Source: Pelagibacteraceae bacterium
Lineage (GTDB): Bacteria; Pseudomonadota; Alphaproteobacteria; Pelagibacterales; Pelagibacteraceae
Assembly: GCA_018402735.1 (NCBI GenBank)
Contig: JAGYIF010000001.1
Span: forward strand, 434,001 to 498,000
Reading direction: 5' to 3'
Length of the DNA stretch: 64,000 nucleotides
In this document: positions 1 through 8,341 of the stretch, one piece after another
Layout of the letters: every line of letters starts with the position of its first letter
Numbering within the stretch: the first letter of the stretch is position 1
Translations under genes and position numbers: made by a program
Notes under the pieces: model-generated
Databases searched by the model: none
Seen by the model: the letters and a program-made list of their open reading frames with translations, nothing else
Told to the model about the DNA's origin: nothing

Positions 1-847
1 CATCATCAAATTCTGGTACTGCATCTCCAAGACCTTTTTTATTAGATGCTGTTAAAAACTTCATTGCTGGGAAAACATTTTTTAAATCTTTTCCTGGTAC
101 ATCTATTTCTCTGGACTTATAAACACCAGTTGCAATCAAAACTGCATCGTGCTTTTCTTTTAGCTCCTCTAATGTGGAGTCTTTTCCTATCTCAAAATTT
201 TGAACAAATGTAATTCCGCTATCTTGATAAAGTTTTGTTCTTCTTTGTACTGAAGATTTTTCTAATTTAAAATTAGGGATTCCATAAATCAATAATCCAC
301 CTGCTCGATCGTAGCGATCATAAATAGTAATTTGATAACCTTTTTGTCTTAATTGTTCAGCAGCAGCTAAACCGGCAGGTCCGGCTCCTATAATTCCTAT
401 GGTCTCTTTTAATTCTTTTGTTGGCTTTATAGTTTCTACCCATCCATTTTCCCAAGCTGTGTTGGTAATATATTTTTCTATGGCACCAATAGTTACTGTT
501 CCATGTCCGGATTGTTCAATAACACAATTGCCTTCGCACAAACGATCTTGTGGGCAAATAGCTCCGCAAACTTCTGGCATGGAATTAGTAGCGGATGATA
601 ACTTGTATGCTTCTTCCAATCTGCCCTCAGCTGTTAATTTAAGCCAGTCTGGAATATTGTTGTGCAGTGGACAATGAACCTGACAAAATGGTGTCCCACA
701 TTGTGAGCATCTGCTTGCTTGCTCTGTAGCCTTAGTTTCTATGAATTCTTTATAAATTTCATGAAAATTGGATGTTCTTTCTGAAGATTCCAATTTCGCA
801 GGAGTTTGCTTTTTAATACCTACAAATTTTAGCATTTTCTCTGTCAT
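1..847 (-). CDS. gltD: glutamate synthase small (beta) subunit, 3' part missing
   Basis: NADPH-dependent glutamate synthase beta subunit, which passes electrons from NADPH through FAD to the large GltB subunit in ammonium assimilation. The visible 282 residues begin MTEKMLKFVG and carry the Cys-rich N-terminal region (C47, C50, C55, C59, then C94, C98, C104, C108) that holds the [4Fe-4S] clusters, followed by the FAD-binding Rossmann motif GIIGAGPAGL at residues 151-160. The ATG at 845-847 fits the family N-terminus. The C-terminal half, with the NADPH-binding fold, lies beyond the left edge. Similar FAD/FeS subunits exist in dihydropyrimidine dehydrogenase and related proteins, but the N-terminus matches GltD best. 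Confidence 0.93.
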   Translation of the reverse strand, partial: MTEKMLKFVGIKKQTPAKLESSERTSNFHEIYKEFIETKATEQASRCSQCGTPFCQVHCPLHNNIPDWLKLTAEGRLEEAYKLSSATNSMPEVCGAICPQDRLCEGNCVIEQSGHGTVTIGAIEKYITNTAWENGWVETIKPTKELKETIGIIGAGPAGLAAAEQLRQKGYQITIYDRYDRAGGLLIYGIPNFKLEKSSVQRRTKLYQDSGITFVQNFEIGKDSTLEELKEKHDAVLIATGVYKSREIDVPGKDLKNVFPAMKFLTASNKKGLGDAVPEFDD

Positions 848-963
848 ATTGTTTTAACTTTAGTTTTTGCTATTTTTATCTCAACTTTTAAAAAAAAATC
901 AATAATAAAATGGTTTTTTAGTTACCATGATCTTACCTATTTTATCTATATTGGGTGAATAGT

Positions 964-993
964 TTGACATTTTCAAATTTTTATCAATAAAAA
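964..993 (+). promoter_or_regulatory. candidate promoter for uppP
   Basis: A perfect -35 hexamer TTGACA sits at 964-969. An AT-only stretch around 987-993 could serve as -10, but no hexamer close to TATAAT is present at the right spacing. It lies about 75 bases before uppP in a 206-base divergent gap. Weak call. Confidence 0.25.
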
Positions 994-1065
994 GTCCCAT
1001 AAATTTACTAGTTTTAAGTATGTTTAAATAGCCAAGATATCATTGTAAAGCATTTGAATAAATTG

Positions 1066-1845
1066 ATGAGTGAACTGTATTTTATCAAAATTTTATTTTT
1101 ATCCATTGTCCAAGGGATATCTGAGTTTATTCCGGTATCGAGCTCTGGTCTTTTAGTTATATTTGAAAATATATTCGAAATACAAAATAACAATCTTCTA
1201 ATTAATGTAACTATGCACGGCGGAAGTTTAGCTGCCGTAGTGTTATTTTTTTACAAAGATTTAATTAACCTTTGGAAAAACCCCAAGCTACTTCTTAACC
1301 TAATTATTGCAACTGTGCCTGTAGTAATTGTTGGAGGATTTTTACAATATTATGGAATTATAGATCAAATAATGAATATAGTCGTCATAGGTTATTCAAC
1401 TATATTTTTTGGAATTTTATTGTTTTTTAGCGACAGAAATAGTGAAGATAAAAAATTTAATCAATCCATTTCTAACAAAGATTCTTTTATTATAGGATTG
1501 TATCAAGTATTGGCATTGATACCAGGAACTTCACGAAGTGGGATTACTTTAACGGGGGCAAGATTTTTAAAATTTAATAGAGTTGACGCTGCAAAATTTT
1601 CTTTTTTACTTTCTATACCAACATTGTCTGCCGCTTTTATTTTAAGTACTTACAAAATATACAAACTTGATGAGACTGAATTTAACACTCTTTCGCTTTT
1701 AGCATTTGTTTTTAGTTTTGTATTTTCTCTACTGACTATTAAATATTTTTTAATTTTTCTAAAAAACTTTAGTCTTAATGTGTTTGTAGTTTTTAGAATC
1801 ATTATGGGATTAGGTTTACTAACTTTTTATTACACTACTCGCTAA
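1066..1845 (+). CDS. uppP: undecaprenyl-diphosphatase (BacA/UppP family)
   Basis: Integral membrane phosphatase that recycles undecaprenyl pyrophosphate, the lipid carrier of peptidoglycan and O-antigen synthesis. 259 residues, strongly hydrophobic, with family motif 1 (QGISEFIPVSSSG, residues 16-28) and motif 2 (PGTSRSG, 153-159, with the catalytic Arg at 157). ATG at 1066 is preferred over the in-frame TTG at 1054 because the family starts a few residues before motif 1. Odd point: the His that normally follows the SSxG of motif 1 (His30 in the E. coli enzyme) is Leu here. The 3' end overlaps the convergent SDR gene by 11 bases. Confidence 0.88.
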   Translation: MSELYFIKILFLSIVQGISEFIPVSSSGLLVIFENIFEIQNNNLLINVTMHGGSLAAVVLFFYKDLINLWKNPKLLLNLIIATVPVVIVGGFLQYYGIIDQIMNIVVIGYSTIFFGILLFFSDRNSEDKKFNQSISNKDSFIIGLYQVLALIPGTSRSGITLTGARFLKFNRVDAAKFSFLLSIPTLSAAFILSTYKIYKLDETEFNTLSLLAFVFSFVFSLLTIKYFLIFLKNFSLNVFVVFRIIMGLGLLTFYYTTR

Positions 1846-2785
1846 ATTGACCTTTAGGTCTGTAGATTTTTAGATAGGATGAAATTACACTTTCTATACT
1901 TTGCGGAAGTATATTCAAATCTTTCAAAGTTTTAAAATTTCCAGAAACAATATTATTTCCCTCTTCTAAAATAGTTACTTGATCAACTGTAAGAATAGGT
2001 TTTGGCATTAATTGTAATATAAATGCCTGTATTTTCCCGACAGAAAACGGAATGGGAATAATTAGTCTTTTCTTTCTTATTTCCTTCAGAAGCAATTCTA
2101 TCAATTCTTTAAATGTAAATATTTTATCTCCTGCGATTTCAAAAGTTTCGTTTTTAATGTTATTTTGAATAATATAATGAACTGCTTCCGCAACATCCAC
2201 AACATATACCGGTTGAAATTTTGTTTCAGCGCCAACTAAGGGAATTACCGGAAGTAAATTAATTAACTTAGCAAACATATTAAAAAAATTATCTTTAGGC
2301 CCAACAATGATGCTTGGCTTCATAATGACACTATTAACAAAATTAGTTTTCACTTCCTGTTCTCCTAAATATTTGCTTACTATGTATTGAGATTGGGAAT
2401 GCTGCTTAACTCCTAGAGCTGAAAAATGAATTAACATTCCGTCTTTTGATATTTTAGAAAATGCAGTTGCTAATTTCTTAGGAAAATCTGTGTGCAAAGC
2501 TTTAAATTTTTGCGTTCTCTTTTCAAAAAGAATTCCGATTAAATTAATGCATATGTCACAGTCTTGTATAAAATTCTCAATAGAAAGAGTTGATGCAATA
2601 TCAATTTTTACAAGCTCTATCTGTCCAATATCTCCATACACTTTAAGATGTTGTGAGAGATAAGGCTTTCTAGTTGCTATTTTTAACTTAAGATTAGTTT
2701 TTGCTAGCCTTTCAATAATAGCTTCTCCAACAAAACCTGATCCGCCAAATATGCCCACAGTTCTGCTATAATTTTTTTGATTCAT
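1835..2785 (-). CDS. atypical NAD(P)-binding SDR, NDUFA9 (complex I 39-kDa)-like
   Basis: 316-residue atypical short-chain dehydrogenase related to the NDUFA9/39-kDa accessory subunit of mitochondrial complex I, which alphaproteobacteria commonly carry. The N-terminus has the dinucleotide-binding motif GGSGFVG (residues 14-20), and YIVSKYLGEQ keeps the Tyr-x3-Lys arrangement. ATG at 2783-2785 is chosen; an upstream in-frame TTG at 2803 would add six residues and has no better ribosome site. It is divergent from the RNase D gene, with 45 bases between the two starts, and convergent with uppP. Function is inferred: a structural or assembly role with respiratory complex I, or an unknown redox/epimerase reaction. 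Confidence 0.75.
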   Translation of the reverse strand: MNQKNYSRTVGIFGGSGFVGEAIIERLAKTNLKLKIATRKPYLSQHLKVYGDIGQIELVKIDIASTLSIENFIQDCDICINLIGILFEKRTQKFKALHTDFPKKLATAFSKISKDGMLIHFSALGVKQHSQSQYIVSKYLGEQEVKTNFVNSVIMKPSIIVGPKDNFFNMFAKLINLLPVIPLVGAETKFQPVYVVDVAEAVHYIIQNNIKNETFEIAGDKIFTFKELIELLLKEIRKKRLIIPIPFSVGKIQAFILQLMPKPILTVDQVTILEEGNNIVSGNFKTLKDLNILPQSIESVISSYLKIYRPKGQFSE

Positions 2786-2830
2786 GCTATATACAATCTG
2801 CAATTGAACATTTAAATTTCATAAAGAATA

Positions 2831-3448
2831 ATGAAAATTACACTATATCAAAACGATTTACCTGAAAATCACAAACTAACCAAAGCACAAAGTGTAGCGA
2901 TTGACGCTGAGTCTTTGGGTTTAAATTACAAAGGTAGAGATAAATTGTGTTTATTACAACTGTGCGGAGGAGACGATGAGGTGTCTATTATTCAGTTTAA
3001 CAGAAGTAATTACCAAAGCCCCAATCTTTGTAACCTACTTGAAAATAAGAATGTTTTAAAAATTGCTCACTACGCAAGATTTGAGATTGGAATTCTTAAA
3101 CACTATTTAAATCTTGAGTTAAAAAATATTTACTGCACAAAAATAGCATCAAAATTGTGCCGAACCTATACAGATAAACATGGTCTCTACGATATAACAA
3201 AAGAACTTCTAAATATTACTCTTAATAAGGTTCAACAATCATCAGACTGGGGATTAAAAGAATTAAGTGAGGAACAAAAACAATATGCAGCGATGGATGT
3301 TTTTTATCTTCACAAACTTAAGGAAAAATTAGACTTAATGCTAAAAAGAGAAAATAGGACTGAACTTGCTAAAAAATGTTTTGATTTTCTAAGTACTAGA
3401 GTTGACCTTGATCTTAATGGTTGGGAAGAAGATATATTTAGTCATTAA
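2831..3448 (+). CDS. rnd: short ribonuclease D-type 3'-5' exonuclease
   Basis: 205-residue DEDDy-type exonuclease domain without a C-terminal HRDC domain, the usual short form in alphaproteobacteria; RNase D trims tRNA 3' ends and other small RNAs. Exo I is AIDAESLGL (D25, E27) and Exo III is QYAAMDVFYL (Y152, D156). In Exo II the motif reads HYARFEIGIL, so the usual metal-binding Asp is Glu at residue 85. The gene ends two bases before kdsD and is probably cotranscribed with kdsD-lptC-lptB, an arrangement seen in other alphaproteobacteria. Substrate is not visible from sequence. Confidence 0.85.
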   Translation: MKITLYQNDLPENHKLTKAQSVAIDAESLGLNYKGRDKLCLLQLCGGDDEVSIIQFNRSNYQSPNLCNLLENKNVLKIAHYARFEIGILKHYLNLELKNIYCTKIASKLCRTYTDKHGLYDITKELLNITLNKVQQSSDWGLKELSEEQKQYAAMDVFYLHKLKEKLDLMLKRENRTELAKKCFDFLSTRVDLDLNGWEEDIFSH

Positions 3449-3450
3449 TT

Positions 3451-4422
3451 ATGAATAATAAAAAAATAATTTATACAGCAAAACAAGTAATTAACTCTGA
3501 AATCACAGCATTGAAAAAATTATCAAGTTCTCTTGATGCATCTTTTTGTCAGGCAATACAATTACTATATAAAATTAAAGGCAGGGTTATTTGTTGTGGG
3601 GTAGGAAAATCAGCAAAAATTTTAGAAAAAATTTCAAGCACACTGTCTTCCATAGGTGTGTCTAGTTTTACCCTAGACCCAACTGATGCTGGTCATGGTT
3701 CGTTAGGGGCAATACAAAAAAATGATGTGCTTGTGATTGCATCATTTAGCGGTAATAGCACTGAGCTGAATAACATCTTAAAATATGCTAAAAAACTATC
3801 TATTAAAATTATTGGTATTAGCTCAAACACACAGTCTCATTTAATCAAGCTATCTAATGTCAAAATTATAATGCCAAAAGTTGCCGAGGCTGGAAATAAA
3901 AATTTAGATATAATTCCAACTAGCAGCTCTACTAACCTACTAGCACTAGGTGATTGTCTAGCAATTAGTTTGGCAACTAAAAATAACTTTAACAAAAAAA
4001 AATTTGGTGCGCTTCATCCAAGCGGCTCCCTCGGGAAGAATTTATCCGAAATATCAGAAGTTATGATTACTGGAAAAAAAATTCCAGTTGTAAAGGATCA
4101 ATCATCTATTCAAACTATTGTTATTAAAATTTCATCCGGCAGACTTGGTTGTGCCGTAGTAGAGGATAAAACAAAGAAAATATGTGGATTTATATCTGAT
4201 GGAGACATGAATAGAGCGATCAATAAATATAAAAATATATTTAGCAAAAAAGCCAAAGATATAATGTCTAGAAAGCCAAAATCTATTCCTAGCGACTATT
4301 TAATCGTGGATGCTTTGAAGTTGATGAATAAAGAAAAAATAACTGCGCTTTTGGTAACAAAAAACAATAAGTTACAAGGACTAGTGCATATGCACAGTAT
4401 TTTATCTTTTCTGAACTCGTAA
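3451..4422 (+). CDS. kdsD: arabinose-5-phosphate isomerase (KpsF/GutQ family)
   Basis: Converts ribulose-5-phosphate to arabinose-5-phosphate, the first step towards Kdo, the inner-core sugar of LPS. 323 residues: an N-terminal SIS sugar-isomerase domain (about 35-185; GVGKSAKI at 50-57, PTDAGHGSLG at 77-86, ASFSGNSTE at 98-106, FGALHPSGSLGK near 185) followed by two CBS domains (about 205-320). Length and domain order match KdsD. It lies between rnd and lptC with gaps of 2 and 4 bases, so a single LPS-assembly operon is likely. kdsB for the same pathway lies at 52384-53109. Confidence 0.93.
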   Translation: MNNKKIIYTAKQVINSEITALKKLSSSLDASFCQAIQLLYKIKGRVICCGVGKSAKILEKISSTLSSIGVSSFTLDPTDAGHGSLGAIQKNDVLVIASFSGNSTELNNILKYAKKLSIKIIGISSNTQSHLIKLSNVKIIMPKVAEAGNKNLDIIPTSSSTNLLALGDCLAISLATKNNFNKKKFGALHPSGSLGKNLSEISEVMITGKKIPVVKDQSSIQTIVIKISSGRLGCAVVEDKTKKICGFISDGDMNRAINKYKNIFSKKAKDIMSRKPKSIPSDYLIVDALKLMNKEKITALLVTKNNKLQGLVHMHSILSFLNS

Positions 4423-4426
4423 ATTC

Positions 4427-5029
4427 ATGTCGCGTAGTAGAAAAATTCAAATAGCGCTCCTTACGCTTAGTGGAGTTATATTATTTTATAGCTACTATTA
4501 TTTACCATCACAAAATAAGGGCTCTATTAAAGTTGAACAAACATCAAGTCCAACAACTACTGTCATACCAGGGGAAGCAAAAAATACTTTTACAAATACT
4601 GAATATAAAAACCAAGATAGCAAAGGCCAGATTTTCACTACAAGGGCAGCAGAGTCTTACATTTATCAAAATAAGCCAGATTTAATTTATTTGATCAGTC
4701 CCTACTCATTTACAAAATTAGAAAAAGATCAGTCTTTAATCGAGATTAGATCTAAAACTGGACTTTTTGATAAGGCTAATAAAGTAACTTCTTATGATGA
4801 CGATGTAAGTATCAAAAATAAAAATTACATTGTCACCGCAAATTCTGCCAAGCATTTTGGGGAAAAAAATTTAATTGTGATAAATGGCGATGTTGTTATG
4901 AAAGATTTAACAATGGGATTATCTCATATTGCTTACTCTGATACTGTGGAAATCAATACAATAACCAATGATGCGGTTGCGTTTATGAACTCGACTAATG
5001 ACAAAGTTAAGGCTAAAAAATTCAAATGA
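4427..5029 (+). CDS. lptC: LPS export system protein LptC
   Basis: 200-residue bitopic inner-membrane protein: one transmembrane helix at about residues 8-25 and a periplasmic beta-rich part. The C-terminal half is rich in alternating hydrophobic/polar strands with the pattern seen in LptC/LptA OstA-type folds (for example TGLFDKANKVTSY and NYIVTANSAKHFG). LptC forms part of the bridge passing LPS from LptBFG to the outer membrane. It is placed by its position after kdsD and directly before lptB, with which it overlaps by ATGA. In most alphaproteobacteria lptA follows lptC; here no lptA gene separates lptC and lptB. Confidence 0.82.
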   Translation: MSRSRKIQIALLTLSGVILFYSYYYLPSQNKGSIKVEQTSSPTTTVIPGEAKNTFTNTEYKNQDSKGQIFTTRAAESYIYQNKPDLIYLISPYSFTKLEKDQSLIEIRSKTGLFDKANKVTSYDDDVSIKNKNYIVTANSAKHFGEKNLIVINGDVVMKDLTMGLSHIAYSDTVEINTITNDAVAFMNSTNDKVKAKKFK

Positions 5030-6036
5030 AAAAGCAAAAAATCACTATTGCAGCAACTATAGTTTCTGAACACGAACAGGTTAAGGCAAAAGAGACAAAT
5101 CAAAATATTTTTATTCTTAAAAAAGAATTTGCTGTGGTTCCTGATACAAAAGAAATACTTAATGATCACGAGAAAGTACCAGTATTAAATACTGAACCAA
5201 AAGTGGATTTAATTCAAGAACAAGATCCTTTTATTTTAAAAAAAGAATTTGAAGTTATCGAAAACAAATTAAGCAAAGAAAGTAATATTTTTAATTTAAA
5301 AAAAGGCATTAGTAAACTACTTGAAGTTAGAAAAGTTTCTAAATCATTAGGAAAAAAACCTATTTTAAAAAATATATCATTAACATTGCAGCCAGGTAAA
5401 ATTGTAGGCTTATTAGGACCAAATGGATCTGGAAAAACAACATTATTTAATCTGATTATTGGAAAAATTTTTCCTGATCAGGGAAGTATTCTCTTTAACA
5501 ATGAACCAATACAGAATTTGCCGATTCATCTTCGAAGTTTAAAAGGAATAAGTCTTCTTGAGCAGCACAAGGGTCTTTTTGGAAACATGACTGCTGAAGA
5601 CAATCTTTACGCTATTCTTGAGCTTCATATTAAAGATAAAGAAAAGATTTATGAAAGAATTGATGCTCTTTTAGCTTATTTTGATTTAGCTTATTTAAAA
5701 AATACAAAAGCAAATCTTTTATCAGGAGGAGAATATAAAAAAATTTCAATTCTGCAGAGGATTTGCAACCCAAATATATCAACCCTACTGTTAGATGAAC
5801 CTTGTGCTGCTCTTGATCCTTTATCCATTAATTCTCTGAAAGAATTCATTCTAGAATTAAAAAAAATTGGTCTCTCCATTTTAATTACGGATCACAATTA
5901 TTGGGCTATTGAGAATATTTTAGATAAAGCCTACTTAATTAAAGACGGACAAATTTTAGTAGAAGGAACAACAGATAAAATTTCAAACGACAAGAATGCT
6001 ATTAAATATTATTTAGGTGGAAACTTCAGGCTTTAG
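5026..6036 (+). CDS. lptB: LPS export ABC ATPase LptB with a repeat-bearing N-terminal extension
   Basis: Cytoplasmic ATPase that drives LPS extraction by LptF/LptG. The ABC domain covers about residues 98-336: Walker A GPNGSGKTT (131-139), Q-loop LLEQHKGLFG, signature LLSGGEYKK, Walker B LLLDEPCAALDP and switch His in LITDHNYW. LptB is normally about 240 residues; this protein has roughly 95 extra at the N-terminus. The extra part is charged and contains three copies of a short motif, IFILKKEF (28-35), PFILKKEF (68-75) and IFNLKKG (88-94). The 4-base overlap with lptC supports this start, although an internal start cannot be excluded. The extension does not look like a fused LptA. Confidence 0.88.
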   Translation: MKKQKITIAATIVSEHEQVKAKETNQNIFILKKEFAVVPDTKEILNDHEKVPVLNTEPKVDLIQEQDPFILKKEFEVIENKLSKESNIFNLKKGISKLLEVRKVSKSLGKKPILKNISLTLQPGKIVGLLGPNGSGKTTLFNLIIGKIFPDQGSILFNNEPIQNLPIHLRSLKGISLLEQHKGLFGNMTAEDNLYAILELHIKDKEKIYERIDALLAYFDLAYLKNTKANLLSGGEYKKISILQRICNPNISTLLLDEPCAALDPLSINSLKEFILELKKIGLSILITDHNYWAIENILDKAYLIKDGQILVEGTTDKISNDKNAIKYYLGGNFRL

Positions 6037-6317
6037 TCTGGCTTAAATTCTTCGCTAGAATCTTCAATCTCTTTTTGATCGTCTAAGCTAATGATATCAT
6101 CTTCAGTGTTATCATCTACAACATCGTCAATATTTTCAATATCATCTTTCTTTTTAGGTTCTGGTTTTGGTGCAACAACTGGGGATGTTCTTAAATTTAA
6201 ATCTTCTGGAATATATTCAGCGGAACATACTGGGCAAGTAATTTTATCTTTTTTCATGGAGTAATATTTTGCTCCACACTCACAATAAATTTTTATTCCC
6301 CAATTTTTATCTGCCAT
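6033..6317 (-). CDS. FYDLN-acid family (TIGR02300-like) protein
   Basis: 94-residue protein of a family found mainly in alphaproteobacteria, with a short zinc-ribbon-like N-terminus (C12, C14, C28, C31) and a highly acidic low-complexity C-terminus. The N-terminal pattern Gx(3)YCECGAKYY...DKITCPVCSAEY follows the family, although the signature FYDL reads YYSM and the first Cys pair is spaced CxC rather than CxxC. Function is unknown. It is divergent from aroA (50-base gap), as in many alphaproteobacteria, and its stop overlaps the lptB stop by 4 bases. Confidence 0.8.
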   Translation of the reverse strand: MADKNWGIKIYCECGAKYYSMKKDKITCPVCSAEYIPEDLNLRTSPVVAPKPEPKKKDDIENIDDVVDDNTEDDIISLDDQKEIEDSSEEFKPD

Positions 6318-6367
6318 ACATTATTAATTTGTAATATCAAAGGTGCGTTTATATAATTCGACCATAA

Positions 6368-8341
6368 ATGGCAAACAAAAAGTGGTTTTTACCCTCAAAT
6401 AATATTTCTATAAACGGAGAAATCAATCTTCCTGGTGATAAATCAATTGGAATTAGATCAATTATTATTCTTTCCCAAAGTTACGGAATTTCAGATGTGC
6501 ACAATGTCTCTGATGGTGAAGATGTGCAAACAGCTATCCAAGCAATTAAAAAATTAAAAGTGCCTATAAAAAAAATAAGTGCAAATAGCTATCGTATTTT
6601 TGGTCTTGGAATAGGTTTCAAAAAATTCAAAGGAACAATTAATTTTAATAATAGTGGCACTACATTAAGATTGTTAACAGGCCTCTTAGCGACGTCACCA
6701 GTGGATGCAAAATTAATTGGTGATCACTCTCTATCAAAAAGACCTATTCGTATTATTTCGTTGATGGAACAATTTTTTGCAAGTTTTTACCCAAAAAATA
6801 AAAATTTCTTGCCCATACGTGTCACTGGTTTTGGAGAGTCGGCACAAACAGAAATTACGATAGACAAACCTTCAGCACAGATAGTATCCGCGTGCATTTT
6901 AGCCGGCATGAATAGTCATGGACTAACAACAATTGAAGCCCCTAACGCACAAAGGGATCACACAGAATTAATGCTAAAGCATTTAAAATACCCCATTACT
7001 GTAAAAAATCTTAAGTCAAAAAAAATAATTAAAATCATGGGAAAACAACTCCTTAATGCAGAAAAAAAATATGTTGTTCCTGGCGATCCTTCTTCAGCCG
7101 CTTTTTTAGTTGTTCTCGCACTACTTGCTAAAAATAGCAACTTAGAACTAAATAATGTTCTGTTAAATCCAAAAAGAATTGGCTTCCTTACTGTTTTAAA
7201 AAAAATGGGAGCAACAATAAATATTAAAAATAAACAAATAAGATATGGAGAGGTTACGGGAACTATTCAAGTTCGATCTTCTACTCTCCAAGGAATTAAA
7301 ATTGATAAATCGATTATCCCAAATATTATAGATGAAGTTCCAATTTTAATGGTGGCTGCGTCTTTTGCTAAGGGAGAAACTTTTTTTCCCAATCTTGATG
7401 AATTACGAATTAAAGAATCGGACAGATTATCTGTGATGGAAAACAACCTTACACAAGTAGGTGTTTTGGTTAAACGAAAAAATAATGATCTGACTGTTCT
7501 GGGACTTGGAGAGCAATTTTACTCTAGCAAATTAATTACGATTGATAGCTTTAAAGATCATCGTATTGCCTTAAGTTTTGCAGTTATGGCAATGGCTTCG
7601 CAAAAGAAAATTTTAATCAAAGATTTTGATTCTGCGAATGTAAGTTACCCCACATTCTTAAGTGACATAAAAAAAATTATAAACAAACAATCTAAACAGG
7701 TTATTATAGGAATGGATGGCCCTGTGGGATCAGGAAAAACTTCTTTAGCCAAATATGCGGTATCTAAAACAAAAAATAGTTTATTTTTAGATTCTGGATT
7801 GCTATATCGATTTCTAGCTAAAAAACATCTTGCAACAAAAAATAAAAAAATAAATGAAAAGTATTTAGTTAGAATTGCTAAAACTATTACTTTAAAAGAT
7901 CTTCAGTCATCTGACTTACATGCTCAAAAAATAAATGCCTTAGTCTCAACCATTGCAAAAATACAAAGCATTAGATCGGCATTGCTACCTGTTCAAAGAA
8001 ACATCATTTTCAATAATCCGTATCAATATGTTTTTGTCAGTGGTAGAGATATTAATTCTAAAGTAGCTCAAAATGCAGACTTAAAAATTTATATTGATGC
8101 ACCTATCAAAGTTAGAGCGCATAGAAGATTTTTGGAACTTAAGAAAAAAAACCCAAATATTTCCTATCAAGAAGTTCTTAAAAGTGTTGTTAATAGAGAT
8201 TATCTGGACAAAACAAGGTCAAATAGCCCTTTAATCAAAACGAAAGACTCTGTCTTGATTAATAATACGGGACGCAATATAAGATCCACCTTTGTAAAAA
8301 TACAAAAGTTAATAAGAAAGGTTCAGAGTAAACAATATTGA
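6368..8341 (+). CDS. aroA-cmk: bifunctional EPSP synthase - cytidylate kinase fusion
   Basis: One continuous 657-codon frame joins two enzymes usually encoded side by side. Residues about 1-440 are 3-phosphoshikimate 1-carboxyvinyltransferase (LPGDKSIGIRS; FNNSGTTLRLLTG; RDHTE; IIDEVPILMVAA; ELRIKESDRL; DHRIALSF), step six of the shikimate pathway. Residues about 445-657 are cytidylate kinase (P-loop DGPVGSGKT, LDSGLLYR, SGRDINSKVAQ), which phosphorylates CMP and dCMP. RDHTE and NPKR resemble the class II EPSP synthases, but glyphosate behaviour cannot be predicted. The GDKSISHR motif reads GDKSIGIR. The stop overlaps the TTG start of rpsA (TTGA), so the usual aroA-cmk-rpsA order is kept. Confidence 0.92.
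   Translation: MANKKWFLPSNNISINGEINLPGDKSIGIRSIIILSQSYGISDVHNVSDGEDVQTAIQAIKKLKVPIKKISANSYRIFGLGIGFKKFKGTINFNNSGTTLRLLTGLLATSPVDAKLIGDHSLSKRPIRIISLMEQFFASFYPKNKNFLPIRVTGFGESAQTEITIDKPSAQIVSACILAGMNSHGLTTIEAPNAQRDHTELMLKHLKYPITVKNLKSKKIIKIMGKQLLNAEKKYVVPGDPSSAAFLVVLALLAKNSNLELNNVLLNPKRIGFLTVLKKMGATINIKNKQIRYGEVTGTIQVRSSTLQGIKIDKSIIPNIIDEVPILMVAASFAKGETFFPNLDELRIKESDRLSVMENNLTQVGVLVKRKNNDLTVLGLGEQFYSSKLITIDSFKDHRIALSFAVMAMASQKKILIKDFDSANVSYPTFLSDIKKIINKQSKQVIIGMDGPVGSGKTSLAKYAVSKTKNSLFLDSGLLYRFLAKKHLATKNKKINEKYLVRIAKTITLKDLQSSDLHAQKINALVSTIAKIQSIRSALLPVQRNIIFNNPYQYVFVSGRDINSKVAQNADLKIYIDAPIKVRAHRRFLELKKKNPNISYQEVLKSVVNRDYLDKTRSNSPLIKTKDSVLINNTGRNIRSTFVKIQKLIRKVQSKQY

Noticed and set aside
7681-8341. 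Separate cmk gene with its own start
   Set aside because: The frame is continuous with aroA with no stop between the two domains; annotated as a fusion.
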